In this document: piece by piece, positions 36,714-47,918 of the stretch | How the letters are laid out: every line of letters starts with the position of its first letter | Numbering within the stretch: the stretch's first letter is position 1 | NCBI GenBank assembly: GCA_017620475.1 | Contig: JAFZQI010000037.1 | Location: forward strand, 1-50,880 | Direction: 5' to 3' | Source of the DNA: Clostridiales bacterium | Lineage (GTDB): Bacteria; Bacillota; Clostridia; Saccharofermentanales; Saccharofermentanaceae | DNA: 50,880 nt | The notes under the pieces: model-generated | Told to the model about the DNA's origin: nothing | Databases searched by the model: none | What the model saw: only the letters and a program-made list of their open reading frames with translations | Position numbers and translations under genes: made by a program

Positions 36714-37750
36714 GGTCCTTTACATACTTCGGAGATCTTGTCGAGGATCAGATCGACGTTTTCGTCGGAATATTCGATTTCCGAGGAATACATACGCACC
36801 AGTTCGTTCTGGTCATCCAGGGTGAAATCGCCTTTTTCCGTGAAGTGAGATGCACCGAGATATTCCAAAATCGTGATGCTGAGTAAAGAGAAAACTGCCC
36901 GTTCGGTGAATCTTCCGTCCAAAAGCGCCCCGGGAAGGTGGCGGTAAAGGAAGTAGGCAAGAAGATTCTCATACTCGAGGGCACGGTGTTTTTCGAGCAT
37001 GAATAGGCGGAAATCGGAAAGCGAGGAAGGACAGCCGAGGCGGTAAAGCTCCCGATCCCAGGCGGGATCGAGCCGTTCCAGGGTCTGCAGGAATTCCCCC
37101 CAGATCGTAGGATCGAATGTGATGGGGGAGATACCTAATAGGTCATATATCTTTCCGATGCGCCCGGATAGTGTGAGGCCCCGGGCATTTAGGATGCCCC
37201 AAAGTGAGGCACGGAGATTGTAGAAGTCCTGTTCGTCTGCGTTTTCCGAAGAAAACGGGGGAAGAACGGAGGGGCCCGTCGAAGTCAGAATCAGCCGGGC
37301 GGCTTCTTCACAGCAGAGGCCGAGCCCCATTTCTTCGTGATCGGAGAAGAAATTCCGAAAGCGGGGGTGGTCCCGGCAGATGTTGCAGAGGGAATCTTCG
37401 CCAAACTCCAAAATGAGTTCGCAAAGGTTTTGGTCGTTGAGAAAGGGGCAGAGCTCTTCTTTGCCCTGAAGGATGAAGTGGGAGGAACCGTCTTCAGCCT
37501 GTTCGATGCAGTTCCGGAGTTTTTTGGATAGGGATGAGGAAGCGCCGGCGGGGGCTTTCTCAGAAGCCTCAGAAGTATTGTCCGGGGCGGCTTTTCCGGG
37601 CGCGCCGATGAGCTCGCGGTAGCGGGCGAGGGAGTCCGGGTCGATGTCGATCTCCCAGCCGATGCAGCAGCTGTGGCGGCACCGGTCCGCGATGCAGTGG
37701 AAACTTCGGTAGTATTCCGGAACGAAAACGGGTACAGACGGATCCGGCAT
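36710..37750 (-). CDS. FliB-family (flagellin lysine-N-methylase-like) protein
   Basis: A 346-aa cysteine-rich protein of the FliB family. The N-terminus has YRSFHCIADRCRHSCCIGW (Cys 19, 24, 28, 29) followed by CELILEF and LCNICRDHPRF, a typical set of Fe-S-like cysteines. FliB methylates lysines of flagellin in Salmonella; homologues are common in clostridia, including non-motile ones, and may act on other proteins. No flagellar gene is in the window. AAAGGAG precedes ATG by 5 nt. It converges with the acyltransferase gene, overlapping 4 nt. Confidence 0.82.
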   Translation of the reverse strand: MPDPSVPVFVPEYYRSFHCIADRCRHSCCIGWEIDIDPDSLARYRELIGAPGKAAPDNTSEASEKAPAGASSSLSKKLRNCIEQAEDGSSHFILQGKEELCPFLNDQNLCELILEFGEDSLCNICRDHPRFRNFFSDHEEMGLGLCCEEAARLILTSTGPSVLPPFSSENADEQDFYNLRASLWGILNARGLTLSGRIGKIYDLLGISPITFDPTIWGEFLQTLERLDPAWDRELYRLGCPSSLSDFRLFMLEKHRALEYENLLAYFLYRHLPGALLDGRFTERAVFSLLSITILEYLGASHFTEKGDFTLDDQNELVRMYSSEIEYSDENVDLILDKISEVCKGP

Positions 37751-37818
37751 AGGAGCTCCTTTCGAAAGGGTTTGTCGAGATTGTTCGTTTTTACTTTATA
37801 CATTATATACGAATCAAA

Positions 37819-37847
37819 TTGAAACCCGAACGAAATCCGAGTATAAT
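37819..37847 (+). promoter_or_regulatory. Sigma-A promoter of pgk-tpi
   Basis: TTGAAA (37819-37824), exactly 17 nt, TATAAT (37842-37847), 47 nt before the start codon; among the best promoters in the window, in keeping with a highly expressed glycolytic gene. Confidence 0.85.
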
Positions 37848-37894
37848 AGTGGGGCTTGGACAACAAGTAATTTTTCTCAAGGAGTGTGAACATT

Positions 37895-39841
<1,947 letters not shown>

Positions 39842-39870
39842 TCGCGGATCCTGCTGAATAGCAACTAAAA

Positions 39871-39937
39871 GAAATATCCTTCCTGGTACTTTTTCGGGGG
39901 CTGCTCCTTTAGAGGTACCGGAAGGATATTTCTTTTT
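39871..39937 (+). terminator. Intrinsic terminator of pgk-tpi
   Basis: Arms GAAATATCCTTCC (39871-39883) and GGAAGGATATTTC (39920-39932), extended inside by GGTAC/GTACC, followed by TTTTT. Confidence 0.85.
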
Positions 39938-39988
39938 CCACGATCGTTTTTTCGCGCGGAATTCTCTCTTAATCAACATTGCGCCATT

Positions 39989-39997
39989 TGGTATAAT
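39989..39997 (+). promoter_or_regulatory. Extended -10 promoter of the YugP-type gene
   Basis: TGGTATAAT (39989-39997), an extended -10 element, 55 nt before the start codon, with only a poor TTAATC at the -35 place (39969-39974). Confidence 0.55.
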
Positions 39998-40051
39998 AGG
40001 CTCAGACAATAACCCCGCCTTCGGGTGGAATGGATTGCAGGAGGATATGGA

Positions 40052-40774
40052 ATGTTCTGGGATATTTTGTATTATTATGGGCTCCCGATCTCTCTCGTTA
40101 TGGTAGTGATCAGCGGAATCATCAGTTGGAACTGCAAGCATACATTTAAGAAATACAGCGAGGTCATGGCAAGTAACGGCATGACCGGTGCAATGGCCGC
40201 ACAGAGGATCCTGAGCGCTTACGGGGTCAACGATGTGGAGATCCGGCATATCAGCGGAGACCTGACGGACAACTTCAACCCGAAGGATAAGACGCTCAAT
40301 CTCTCGGATTCGGTGTACAATAATCCTTCCATCGCGGCGATCGGTGTGGCGGCACATGAGTGCGGCCATGCGATCCAGCATCATGTGGGATTCCTTCCGA
40401 ACAAGATCCGTTCGGCGCTGGTTCCGGGCGCGAACATCGGTTCGCAATTCGGCCCCTGGCTGGCGATCATCGGTGTCGGCCTGATGGCATATCTGGATAA
40501 CTCCGATGGCGGCGGTATAGGATCCTTCCTTTTTACTGCAGGAATCGTGATGTTCTCTTTGGCGGTCCTCTTTTATATCGTTACTCTCCCGGTTGAACTT
40601 GATGCCTCAAGAAGAGCACTGGTGATCCTTCGTAAGGACGGTCTTCTGGCCGGTTCGGAACTGGGCGGAGCACGCAAGGTCCTGTCTGCGGCGGCGATGA
40701 CTTATATTGCTGCAGCGGCATCTGCGATCCTGACACTTCTGAGACTGATTTCTTACGGTAAGCGCAGGAACTGA
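40052..40774 (+). CDS. YugP-type membrane zinc metallopeptidase
   Basis: A 240-aa membrane protein of the neutral zinc metallopeptidase family (B. subtilis YugP type). It has a first helix at residues ~5-24, the zinc-binding HECGH (in AAHECGHAIQHH) near 112, and further helices in the second half (GPWLAIIGVGL; FLFTAGIVMFSLAVLFYIV; a last one near 220). The usual length is 220-235 aa. ATG 40052 is chosen because AGGAGG lies 7 nt upstream; a GTG nine codons earlier precedes the ribosome site. The substrate is unknown. A terminator follows. Confidence 0.92.
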   Translation: MFWDILYYYGLPISLVMVVISGIISWNCKHTFKKYSEVMASNGMTGAMAAQRILSAYGVNDVEIRHISGDLTDNFNPKDKTLNLSDSVYNNPSIAAIGVAAHECGHAIQHHVGFLPNKIRSALVPGANIGSQFGPWLAIIGVGLMAYLDNSDGGGIGSFLFTAGIVMFSLAVLFYIVTLPVELDASRRALVILRKDGLLAGSELGGARKVLSAAAMTYIAAAASAILTLLRLISYGKRRN

Positions 40775-40797
40775 CCAAAAAACTACCAGCATTGTCG

Positions 40798-40840
40798 AAA
40801 ACCGGCAGGATTGTCGAAAAATAGTCCTGCCGGTTTTGAT
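40798..40840 (+). terminator. Terminator after the YugP-type gene
   Basis: Arms AAAACCGGCAGGA (40798-40810) and TCCTGCCGGTTTT (40825-40837); the T-run is short and part of the stem. Confidence 0.65.
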
Positions 40841-40928
40841 TTGTTTCGCATATAAAATATTGTTTGTGTTTTTCCACGAAAGTAATATACGGACACAGCT
40901 TAAATATTACGTAAAGGAGAACACGAAC

Positions 40929-43900
40929 ATGACGAAAGTACAATCACCCAAACCTCTTATTTCCAGACGGTTTCTGGCATTTCTGCTGACGATTTCCTTC
41001 CTGGTTTCCGCCCTTCCGTCTCTATGGTTCGCCCGGCTGGTCATGGCCGATGGCGCACTCGCGGAAGACGGGCACAATGTCTACCATGACGAAGAAGAAT
41101 TCGATTTGTTCCATACAGTCGGTGAGGAGAGATGGAGAAAGAAGATCCAGTATCTCTACGCGGAGACGATTGAAGGGAGCATGCTCCCTGTTTACTGCGT
41201 TATGGCCGGTGCGCCATCGCCGGAAAACGGAAGCATTACACCTTCGGTTATGCAGGATCCGGCCGCACGGGAGCTTCTCGGGAAGATCCAGTGTATCATT
41301 GATATGGACAGTTCCATGTTCCAGGTGGGCGATACAGTTGATGGCCATCCCCACATGCATTACTATGTCAAACAGCTTCTGATCTGGCATCTGATCTATC
41401 TTTATCAGGACGGTCTAGCAAGTGATTCACAGCAATACTTCAAGGGGATCGATGTGAGGTCTTTCCTGGATGTGGATGAGAACGGACCGACGGCAATGGT
41501 GATCATCAACGAGGCAAATCGTCTCTGGGATGTCTACGATGCCGCCGGAAGGCCGGCACTTGAAGGCGCATATACGCCTCATTACAAAGCATCGGTCAAG
41601 AACGCATCCGAGCCGGTCTGGAACGAAAGCAATGCCCGGTATTTGACGACATTTACCGTGACGGTTCAGGAGGCGGTCAAAGGCAATAAAGGCGGAACCT
41701 TCCGGTTTACCGGCCTTTCCGGAGGACAGGTCTATCTCAAAGGCGCAGACGGGAAGTACTCGAAGAAAGTCACATTAGGAGATGAATACCCGTCGGGCAG
41801 TGCTTTTGCCATGGTGGGATCCTGGAACAGCATGATCAAAAACGGGTCCAAAAGAACTATGGGAATTTCGGTAGAGGCTTCCGATAACGGAGAGAATACC
41901 CGTTCACAGCTGATGTACGGGTATTTCTTCGACCAGTCGCCGTCGGAATCCGGGAAAGCCAGACAGACGTATGTCGGCTGGCACGTGAGCTCGGCAAAGA
42001 CCTTCGGAGGAGATGAATATTCCTGGAGCGTAAAGACGACTCCGGTAGATCTGGAAAAGCAGGCGGTGTATGCTTCCATTGCCGCGTCTGAGTCGGGTGC
42101 CGAATTCCAGGTATTCCGCGCGGAATACGGAAGTTTCGAGAAGGCAAAAGCGGAAGGCCTGGGTTTCCTTTGTGTCTCAAATGAGAAAGGAAAGATCGTG
42201 GATAAGTCGACGGGAGAGGCGCTTGTGCTACCGTCGGGTAAATACACCGTTTATCAGACGGTGGTGCCGGCCGGGACCAAGGCGATGTCTCCGAATCCGG
42301 CCAGTATTACCGTGGATACGGGCAAGAGCAACAATAAAGCGGTTTTCAAGGATGAGATCCGATCCGGGTGTTTCGCAATCGAGAAGAAGATCCAGACCGG
42401 ATATGATACCTATGCGGGAAAAGCATTTGCTGAGCTTTCTCCTGAAAAAGGAGCGAAGTTTCAGGTTTGGAATACGAAGTATGCCTCGTATGACAAGGCG
42501 CCCGCGGAATACAGGGATCTTCTGACGACAGATGGAAACGGGTATGCCCGCTCCAAGATCCTTCCCTACGGAGATTACAAAGTGCATCAGATCGAATCGG
42601 AGGCGACGAAATATACCTACGCCTGTGAGGATACAGTGGTGAAGATCCGCGGTGAGAAGGGGCAGGATGAGCCCGAACAGGTGCTCCAGCTTGTAGATAA
42701 ACAGTATGAGCTGAAGATCCAGATCAGGAAAGTAAACGCGAAGACCGGTGAGATCATTCCTGCTGCGGGAGTTGAGTTCCAGGTGCTGGATGAGTCAGGT
42801 AAGATCCTTAAGGACTGGGATGGGAAAGATACTTTCGTCACTGGATCCGATGGAACGGTGAGTTTGCAGAAACTGGGGCTAAAGCCCGGAACATACTATG
42901 TCAAAGAGACCAAAGCACCGGCTGGATTTGTTCTTTCGGAGGACCCGGTGAAGATCGAGGCGAAGAAGGATGAATCCTTCATCGGCGTCGGACCCAAGGG
43001 TGACATGAAGGCCGTTCCGCTGGCGGACGAAGAGGTGTCGGTGGAACTTGAACTGATTAAGAGCGGAGAGCAGCTTACTTCCGTGAGAAAAACAGATGCC
43101 GGATGGGAGGAACTTGAAGGGCATGATTTTACTTACTCATCTTTTGCTCTTTCAGGTGCCACATTCGAACTTTACTGTATGGAAGACGTGAAAGATTTTT
43201 ACCGGGATATCTCTTTGCTGGAGCCTTCGAAATATCCGGAAGGGGCATATGCATTGTCTTCGGACGGCGGCTCGTTTGCCCCGTATAAGACATTTGATAC
43301 AGACGGAGACGGGACAGCCGAAACCCCTCTTAAGAAAGGAACTTACCTGGGTACCTATACGACCGGCGAGGACGGGCGGATCCGTGTAAGCGGGCTTTCC
43401 TTGGATAGTCAGACGGGAAAAGCGTCGTATAAGATGGTGGAAGTTTCCGCGCCCAAGGGCTTTCTGACCGCCGACGAGCCGGTCGTTTTCGAGGTGTCTG
43501 ATGATCGGCAGAGTCAGAAAGAGATGGTGGTGAAAAAGACGGCAAAGGTAGAAAATGCCAGACAGAAGGCGGAGCTCTCTTTTACTAAAGTCGGAAGAAA
43601 CTATGTTTTCGATCCGGAATCGGGACGGTATGTACCAGTGGATGAGCCACTTCCGGAGGCCGTTTTCGGTATCTTCACGGCTGAGCCGATTTACTCATGC
43701 AAAGGGGAATTGCTCCTGGAAGAGAACACTTTGATCGAAGTGGTCACGGCGAATGAAGACGGATTGTGCCGCACCAGTGCCGCCTACCCTCTCGGGTATT
43801 CCTTCTATGCAAGGGAGATCTCCGTTCCCTACGGATATGTGGGCTGCGATGAGAAACTTACGATCTATACGGAAGGAAAAGAAGGTGACCACACAACGAA

Positions 43901-44993
43901 GACTTTTGCATTCGGATCGAAGGACCCCGTCGAGAATGAGATTTCCAGAAGCCTTCTTGTGGTTGAGAAACTGGCGGCGGATACTTCGCTTCCCATGAAG
44001 GGTGTGGAATTTGAAGTGCTGACGAAAGACGGGTTCCTGATCGAGACGATCGTGACAGACGAAGATGGAAAAGCGGAAACGAAAACCGCATTCCCAATAG
44101 GTGAGACATTGATCCTTCACGAGACGAAGACAAATCAGTTCTATGCGCTTGCCGGTGATACGGAAGTGAAGATCATTAAGTGCCAGAAGGATGCATCGGA
44201 GTACGAAGTCCAGGAAGAGAAGATCTTCAACTACCGGCTTTCGGAGATCCGGGTGGAAAAAGTGTGCGGAGACGGCACGGAAACGCCCATGGATGGAGTG
44301 ATTTTCCAGCTTTGGAAAACGGGTGAGACCGAAGGCGCGGATGAACTGATCGAGGAAGCCGTAACGGATGCAAACGGCGAGGCGGTTTTTATCGTGGGAG
44401 AAGGGAAGTACTATATCGTGGAGAGCAGCGTGGGAAACTGGACACGTTTTCGAACGATGGAAGAGCGTATCGAGATCTCCTGCGGGAAAGATGGAACGGT
44501 CCAGCACTTCAAGATCGAGGATATTCCTACCGAGACCCGGGTGGAGAAGAGATCCGCATCCACAGGTGAGCTATTAGGAAACTGCGGTGTTTCTGTTCGT
44601 GATGCGGGAGGAAATCTCCTCTATTTCCGATGGAATGAATATCTTGGCGGATACCAGGCATGTGAAGCCGGGCGTGCGGATGCGGTGACGGTACTCTATA
44701 CGAACAACGATCCCAACTCGAATGAGTATGGTGCAATCCGGATCTTCGGACTGGACTCCGGCGAATACGAGATCTTGGAAGTTGAGGCTCCGGAAGGGTA
44801 CCGTAATGATAGTGAAGTGATGCGCCTGACCGTAACCAATACCGGTGTTTTGGGTGCCACAAGACTTTACGATACGGTAAAGACTTCTGAAACCGACACG
44901 ATGATCGGCGTGGCATCATGTAGCGTATGCGGACTTTCCGCGCTGTCGCTGTTTGCTCTGGCCGCGGTAAGCATCAAACGGAGATTCTCATGA
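40929..44993 (+). CDS. Giant surface adhesin with thioester domain and about 8 Cna_B/SpaA domains
   Basis: A 1354-aa cell-wall protein. Residues 1-40 are a long signal peptide. A probable thioester domain follows, with Cys90 (LPVYCVMAG) and Gln149 (KQLLIWHLI, a TQxA-like place), the kind that binds host or substrate covalently. From about 385 to 1310 come roughly eight Cna_B/SpaA-type prealbumin domains, recognisable by lysine-rich first strands and by KAPAGFVLSEDPV, APKGFLTADEPV and EAPEGYRNDSEV. The C-terminus has VKTSET, a hydrophobic segment and KRR, a sorting-signal layout, but no LPxTG. ATG 40929 follows AAAGGAG by about 8 nt. It overlaps the convergent sortase gene by 6 nt, its likely anchoring enzyme. 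Confidence 0.9.
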   Translation: MTKVQSPKPLISRRFLAFLLTISFLVSALPSLWFARLVMADGALAEDGHNVYHDEEEFDLFHTVGEERWRKKIQYLYAETIEGSMLPVYCVMAGAPSPENGSITPSVMQDPAARELLGKIQCIIDMDSSMFQVGDTVDGHPHMHYYVKQLLIWHLIYLYQDGLASDSQQYFKGIDVRSFLDVDENGPTAMVIINEANRLWDVYDAAGRPALEGAYTPHYKASVKNASEPVWNESNARYLTTFTVTVQEAVKGNKGGTFRFTGLSGGQVYLKGADGKYSKKVTLGDEYPSGSAFAMVGSWNSMIKNGSKRTMGISVEASDNGENTRSQLMYGYFFDQSPSESGKARQTYVGWHVSSAKTFGGDEYSWSVKTTPVDLEKQAVYASIAASESGAEFQVFRAEYGSFEKAKAEGLGFLCVSNEKGKIVDKSTGEALVLPSGKYTVYQTVVPAGTKAMSPNPASITVDTGKSNNKAVFKDEIRSGCFAIEKKIQTGYDTYAGKAFAELSPEKGAKFQVWNTKYASYDKAPAEYRDLLTTDGNGYARSKILPYGDYKVHQIESEATKYTYACEDTVVKIRGEKGQDEPEQVLQLVDKQYELKIQIRKVNAKTGEIIPAAGVEFQVLDESGKILKDWDGKDTFVTGSDGTVSLQKLGLKPGTYYVKETKAPAGFVLSEDPVKIEAKKDESFIGVGPKGDMKAVPLADEEVSVELELIKSGEQLTSVRKTDAGWEELEGHDFTYSSFALSGATFELYCMEDVKDFYRDISLLEPSKYPEGAYALSSDGGSFAPYKTFDTDGDGTAETPLKKGTYLGTYTTGEDGRIRVSGLSLDSQTGKASYKMVEVSAPKGFLTADEPVVFEVSDDRQSQKEMVVKKTAKVENARQKAELSFTKVGRNYVFDPESGRYVPVDEPLPEAVFGIFTAEPIYSCKGELLLEENTLIEVVTANEDGLCRTSAAYPLGYSFYAREISVPYGYVGCDEKLTIYTEGKEGDHTTKTFAFGSKDPVENEISRSLLVVEKLAADTSLPMKGVEFEVLTKDGFLIETIVTDEDGKAETKTAFPIGETLILHETKTNQFYALAGDTEVKIIKCQKDASEYEVQEEKIFNYRLSEIRVEKVCGDGTETPMDGVIFQLWKTGETEGADELIEEAVTDANGEAVFIVGEGKYYIVESSVGNWTRFRTMEERIEISCGKDGTVQHFKIEDIPTETRVEKRSASTGELLGNCGVSVRDAGGNLLYFRWNEYLGGYQACEAGRADAVTVLYTNNDPNSNEYGAIRIFGLDSGEYEILEVEAPEGYRNDSEVMRLTVTNTGVLGATRLYDTVKTSETDTMIGVASCSVCGLSALSLFALAAVSIKRRFS

Positions 44994-45962
44994 ACTGAGA
45001 TGTCCGATTACGAGTAATCGGTGGGAGCCGATTCCGGTAGGCGTGCAGGTCACAAGCGTGATCCTGCACGCTTTTCCTTCGCCGTCGTTCTCCAACTGGA
45101 TGTAGTAGGAAAGCTGAGAGGGTTCGATGGTTTCGATCTGGTCGACCGTATATGTGAATGTTGATCCTTCGTGAAGGATCTCGATGGTATCGCCGATGGC
45201 GACTTCACCGAGGCGATTGAAGATCGATCCGTATGCCCGCATGCGGTGACCGAAGATCACGAGATTTCCGGGCTTGCCGGCTTCGGCGGAAAGCGGCATA
45301 CGCCCGACGCCGTATCGAAGTTCGATGGTTCCGGCTTTATCCCAAAGAGGGAGCTCGCAGTCGATGGAGGGGATATGGATCGTCCCGTAAGAGACCAGTT
45401 CGTACTCCTCCGTGGCTTGGGATGAGGCGGTTCCTGTTGGGGAGGCTTCTGTCCAGCCGGAGATGTGGCTGTTTACTGATTCGGAGACGGCGGAGCCTTC
45501 CGCTTCAGTAGCCTCGCCGTTAGTGGCTGTCCCGCTGTTGATGACATTCCCGCCGTTAATGGCAGAATTGCCGGAGGATTCCGGATTTCCGGCAGGACCC
45601 GCTCCGAATGACGAACCGGGTGCCGATCCCGAAGCAGATCCTGAAGCAGCGCCGGAAGCAGATCCTGAAGTGGAACCGTGCACTGATTCTGAAGCGGGTC
45701 CCGAAACAGAACCTGATCCGGAAGCCTGATCGCGGTATTCGGTTTCCTCCTCACCTGTTACCGGAAGTGCGTCCTTACTTACTACGAAAGTTTTCTTCCC
45801 GTCCGAAACGATCTCCGATACCATCTCTTCGATCTGATCCTCCCGGGTCGATTCTTTCTTCTGATAGGACCAATGGCGATAAAGGAAGACACCGGAAAAA
45901 AGAACGGTCCCTCCCAACCAAACGGAAATCAAAACGGACAGTGCTTTTGGCTTAGTATTCAT
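44988..45962 (-). CDS. Class C/D-type sortase with Ser/Gly-rich stalk
   Basis: Transpeptidase joining surface proteins to the cell wall or to each other. The 324-aa protein has an N-terminal membrane helix (about 8-28). A ~100-residue low-complexity SG/SA repeat segment (about 80-180) is unusual for a sortase. The catalytic domain has His in IFGHRMR, Cys in LVTCTPTGIGSHRL, and the Arg of HRLLV. Sequence around the Cys fits pilin-type class C best. There is no clear C-terminal membrane helix, which many class C enzymes have. ATG 45962 is 8 nt after AGGAGG. Its position, tail to tail with the adhesin, suggests that the adhesin is its substrate. Confidence 0.9.
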   Translation of the reverse strand: MNTKPKALSVLISVWLGGTVLFSGVFLYRHWSYQKKESTREDQIEEMVSEIVSDGKKTFVVSKDALPVTGEEETEYRDQASGSGSVSGPASESVHGSTSGSASGAASGSASGSAPGSSFGAGPAGNPESSGNSAINGGNVINSGTATNGEATEAEGSAVSESVNSHISGWTEASPTGTASSQATEEYELVSYGTIHIPSIDCELPLWDKAGTIELRYGVGRMPLSAEAGKPGNLVIFGHRMRAYGSIFNRLGEVAIGDTIEILHEGSTFTYTVDQIETIEPSQLSYYIQLENDGEGKACRITLVTCTPTGIGSHRLLVIGHLSS

Positions 45963-46119
45963 ATGCATTTCCTCCTTATCGCCTTTGGTGGGTAAAGCAT
46001 AGAACGTATCGGCCAATGAAAACAATATGATATATGCGAAATCGGATAATTTTACATTTGACCGGAAGCGCCGATGCAGATCGGATCCGAACAAGTGATT
46101 CCGTATACGAAGAGCATGT

Positions 46120-46149
46120 TGACTTTCCCGTCCCTTTGGAAGTAGAATT
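46120..46149 (+). promoter_or_regulatory. Sigma-A promoter of tyrS
   Basis: TTGACT (46120-46125), 18 nt, TAGAAT (46144-46149), only 46 nt before the start codon; the leader is too short for a T-box. Confidence 0.65.
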
Positions 46150-46195
46150 AGCAAGTCTGCATTCCAGACATAAATATATATAGGAGGAAATAAAG

Positions 46196-47440
46196 ATGTC
46201 CGAAGAAACGTACCAAAATGTATTTGATGTGTTGGAGGCACGTGGTTATGTTGCGCAGACCACACATCGTGAAGAAATCTATGATCTGTTAAGCAAGCCG
46301 GGTGTCACCTTCTATATTGGCTTTGACCCGACCGCAGACAGCTTGCACGTAGGCCATTTCGTCCAGATGATGGTTATGAGCCACATGCAGAAAGCAGGAC
46401 ACCGTCCGATCGCCCTGATGGGTGGCGGTACCGGTATGATCGGTGATCCGACCGGAAGATCCGACATGCGTCAGATGCTGACTCCTGAAACCATCAACCA
46501 CAATGTCGAGTGCTTCAAGAAGCAGATGGGCAAGGTCGTGGATTTTTCCGATGGAAAAGCACTGATCGTGAATAATGGCGATTGGCTTCTGCCTCTGAAT
46601 TACATTGAGTTCCTGAGAGATATCGGTCCGCATTTTTCCGTTAACCGTATGCTGACCTTCGAGTGCTACAAGCAGCGTCTTGAGAGAGGCCTGTCGTTCC
46701 TGGAGTTTAACTACATGCTGCTGCAGAGCTACGACTTCCTGTACCTCTACCAGAAATACAACTGCCAGCTGGAGCTGGGCGGTGATGATCAGTGGTCCAA
46801 TATCCTCGGTGGTGTTGAGCTCATCCGCCGTAAGGAACAGGGCGATGCATTCGGTCTGACCTTCACACTTCTTACGAACAGTGAGGGCAAGAAGATGGGT
46901 AAGACCGCTAAAGGCGCTGTTTGGCTCGATCCGAACAAGACTTCTCCCTTCGATTTCTACCAGTACTGGAGAAATGTTGAGGACGCAGATGTTATCAAGT
47001 GTCTGAAGCTTCTGACTTTCGTGTCTCTCGAGGAGATCGATGAATATGCGAAACTGACGGATGCAGCGATCAACGAGGCGAAGAAGAGACTGGCTTTCGA
47101 GGTCACCAAGATCGTGCACGGCGAAGAAACGGCACTGGCTGTAAAGAAACAGGCCGAGGACCTTTTCGAGAAGGGCGGACGTTCCGATGATATGGCGACC
47201 ACGGCTATTGCCGCTGACCGTCTTTCCGGTGACGGGCTGTCGCTTCTGGATCTCCTGGTGGAGACCAAGCTTACTCCTTCCAAGGGTGAGGCCAGAAGAA
47301 TGATCCAGCAGAAGGGTATCTACCTTAACGATGTCGCAGTCGAAGATGTGTACTACATGCTGACCGAAAAGGATTTCAACAACGGCGAGGCAATCGTCCG
47401 TAAAGGAAAGAAAGTCTACCACCGTTTGACCATCGGATGA
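46196..47440 (+). CDS. tyrS: Tyrosyl-tRNA synthetase
   Basis: Charges tRNA-Tyr. The 414-aa class I enzyme has HVGH (51-54) in place of [30 protein letters not shown], the signature loop KMGKT (KMSKS type), and a C-terminal S4 RNA-binding domain from about 345 ([17 protein letters not shown]). The length matches the TyrRS TyrS group (~400-420). TAGGAGGAAATAAAG precedes ATG. Unlike asnS it has no T-box leader. It is monocistronic, with its own promoter and terminator. Confidence 0.97.
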   Translation: MSEETYQNVFDVLEARGYVAQTTHREEIYDLLSKPGVTFYIGFDPTADSLHVGHFVQMMVMSHMQKAGHRPIALMGGGTGMIGDPTGRSDMRQMLTPETINHNVECFKKQMGKVVDFSDGKALIVNNGDWLLPLNYIEFLRDIGPHFSVNRMLTFECYKQRLERGLSFLEFNYMLLQSYDFLYLYQKYNCQLELGGDDQWSNILGGVELIRRKEQGDAFGLTFTLLTNSEGKKMGKTAKGAVWLDPNKTSPFDFYQYWRNVEDADVIKCLKLLTFVSLEEIDEYAKLTDAAINEAKKRLAFEVTKIVHGEETALAVKKQAEDLFEKGGRSDDMATTAIAADRLSGDGLSLLDLLVETKLTPSKGEARRMIQQKGIYLNDVAVEDVYYMLTEKDFNNGEAIVRKGKKVYHRLTIG

Positions 47441-47470
47441 GATTCCGGGCCGAACAGGAAAACAAAAGAG

Positions 47471-47503
47471 GGCCTGTCTCATTTCTTTGAGACAGGCCTT
47501 TTT
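47471..47503 (+). terminator. Intrinsic terminator of tyrS
   Basis: GGCCTGTCTCA-6 nt-TGAGACAGGCC followed by TTTTT, 30 nt after the stop. Confidence 0.92.
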
Positions 47504-47606
47504 GCACCTCATGGATGATCCTGCAACTGTGTGTTGCCCTGCTTTACCTCATGGAAGATCTAACGGTTGAGAACTATTCTTTGGCATTTTGTTCTTCGCC
47601 TTGTCG

Positions 47607-47748
47607 GACTGACCAAATCGCTTTTTTCGCTGGTTTGATCAGCCCGACTGATAAAATTCCGATTTTAGGCGATTTGGTCAGTCGCGCCTTCCGGAATCAG
47701 CTGAAGACCGACTGACTAAATGCGCGATTTCATGGATTTGGTCAGTTG
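47607..47748. repeat. Three related inverted repeats (GACTGACCAAAT...ATTTGGTCAGTC)
   Basis: Three hairpin-forming units at about 47607-47643, 47646-47684 and 47710-47748. Each begins GACTGA followed by an AAAT-rich arm and ends in (A/G)(T)TTGGTCAGT or TTTGATCAG. The last two are spaced 64-65 bp. No protein is supported here; the stretch 47441-47918 otherwise holds the tyrS terminator, the 15-bp array below and a weak extended -10 box (TGATACAAT, 47782-47790). Confidence 0.65.
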
Positions 47749-47824
47749 CTATGGTTTGAAGATACAGACATTCTTTTCTTATGATACAATTCAGATAGTA
47801 TTTCTTTTGCAAAGGATTATTAGT

Positions 47825-47901
47825 GAGCTGTTTGCGAAAGAACAGATTGCTGACGAGCAGGATTACCTGTGAGCAGTTTGCTAACGAGCAGTATTACTAA
47901 C
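47825..47901. repeat. 15-16-bp tandem array before the zinc-ribbon gene
   Basis: GAGCAGTTTGCTAAC-like units begin at 47825, 47840, 47855, 47871 and 47886, with the ribosome-site segment GAGGGAGG at 47902 aligned to the next step. The array thus runs directly into the Shine-Dalgarno of the gene at 47919. Confidence 0.65.
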
Positions 47902-47918
47902 GAGGGAGGCGCAATGAT

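Noticed and set aside
44850..44993. Canonical LPxTG sorting signal in the adhesin
   Set aside because: No LPxTG, NPxTG or xPKTG is present; only the VKTSET variant followed by a membrane segment.
46150..46195. Tyr T-box before tyrS
   Set aside because: Only 46 nt separate the promoter from the start codon, and no TGGNACCGCG core is present.
47515..47715. 66-codon open frame downstream of tyrS
   Set aside because: It spans inverted repeats, has no Shine-Dalgarno sequence and follows a strong terminator.
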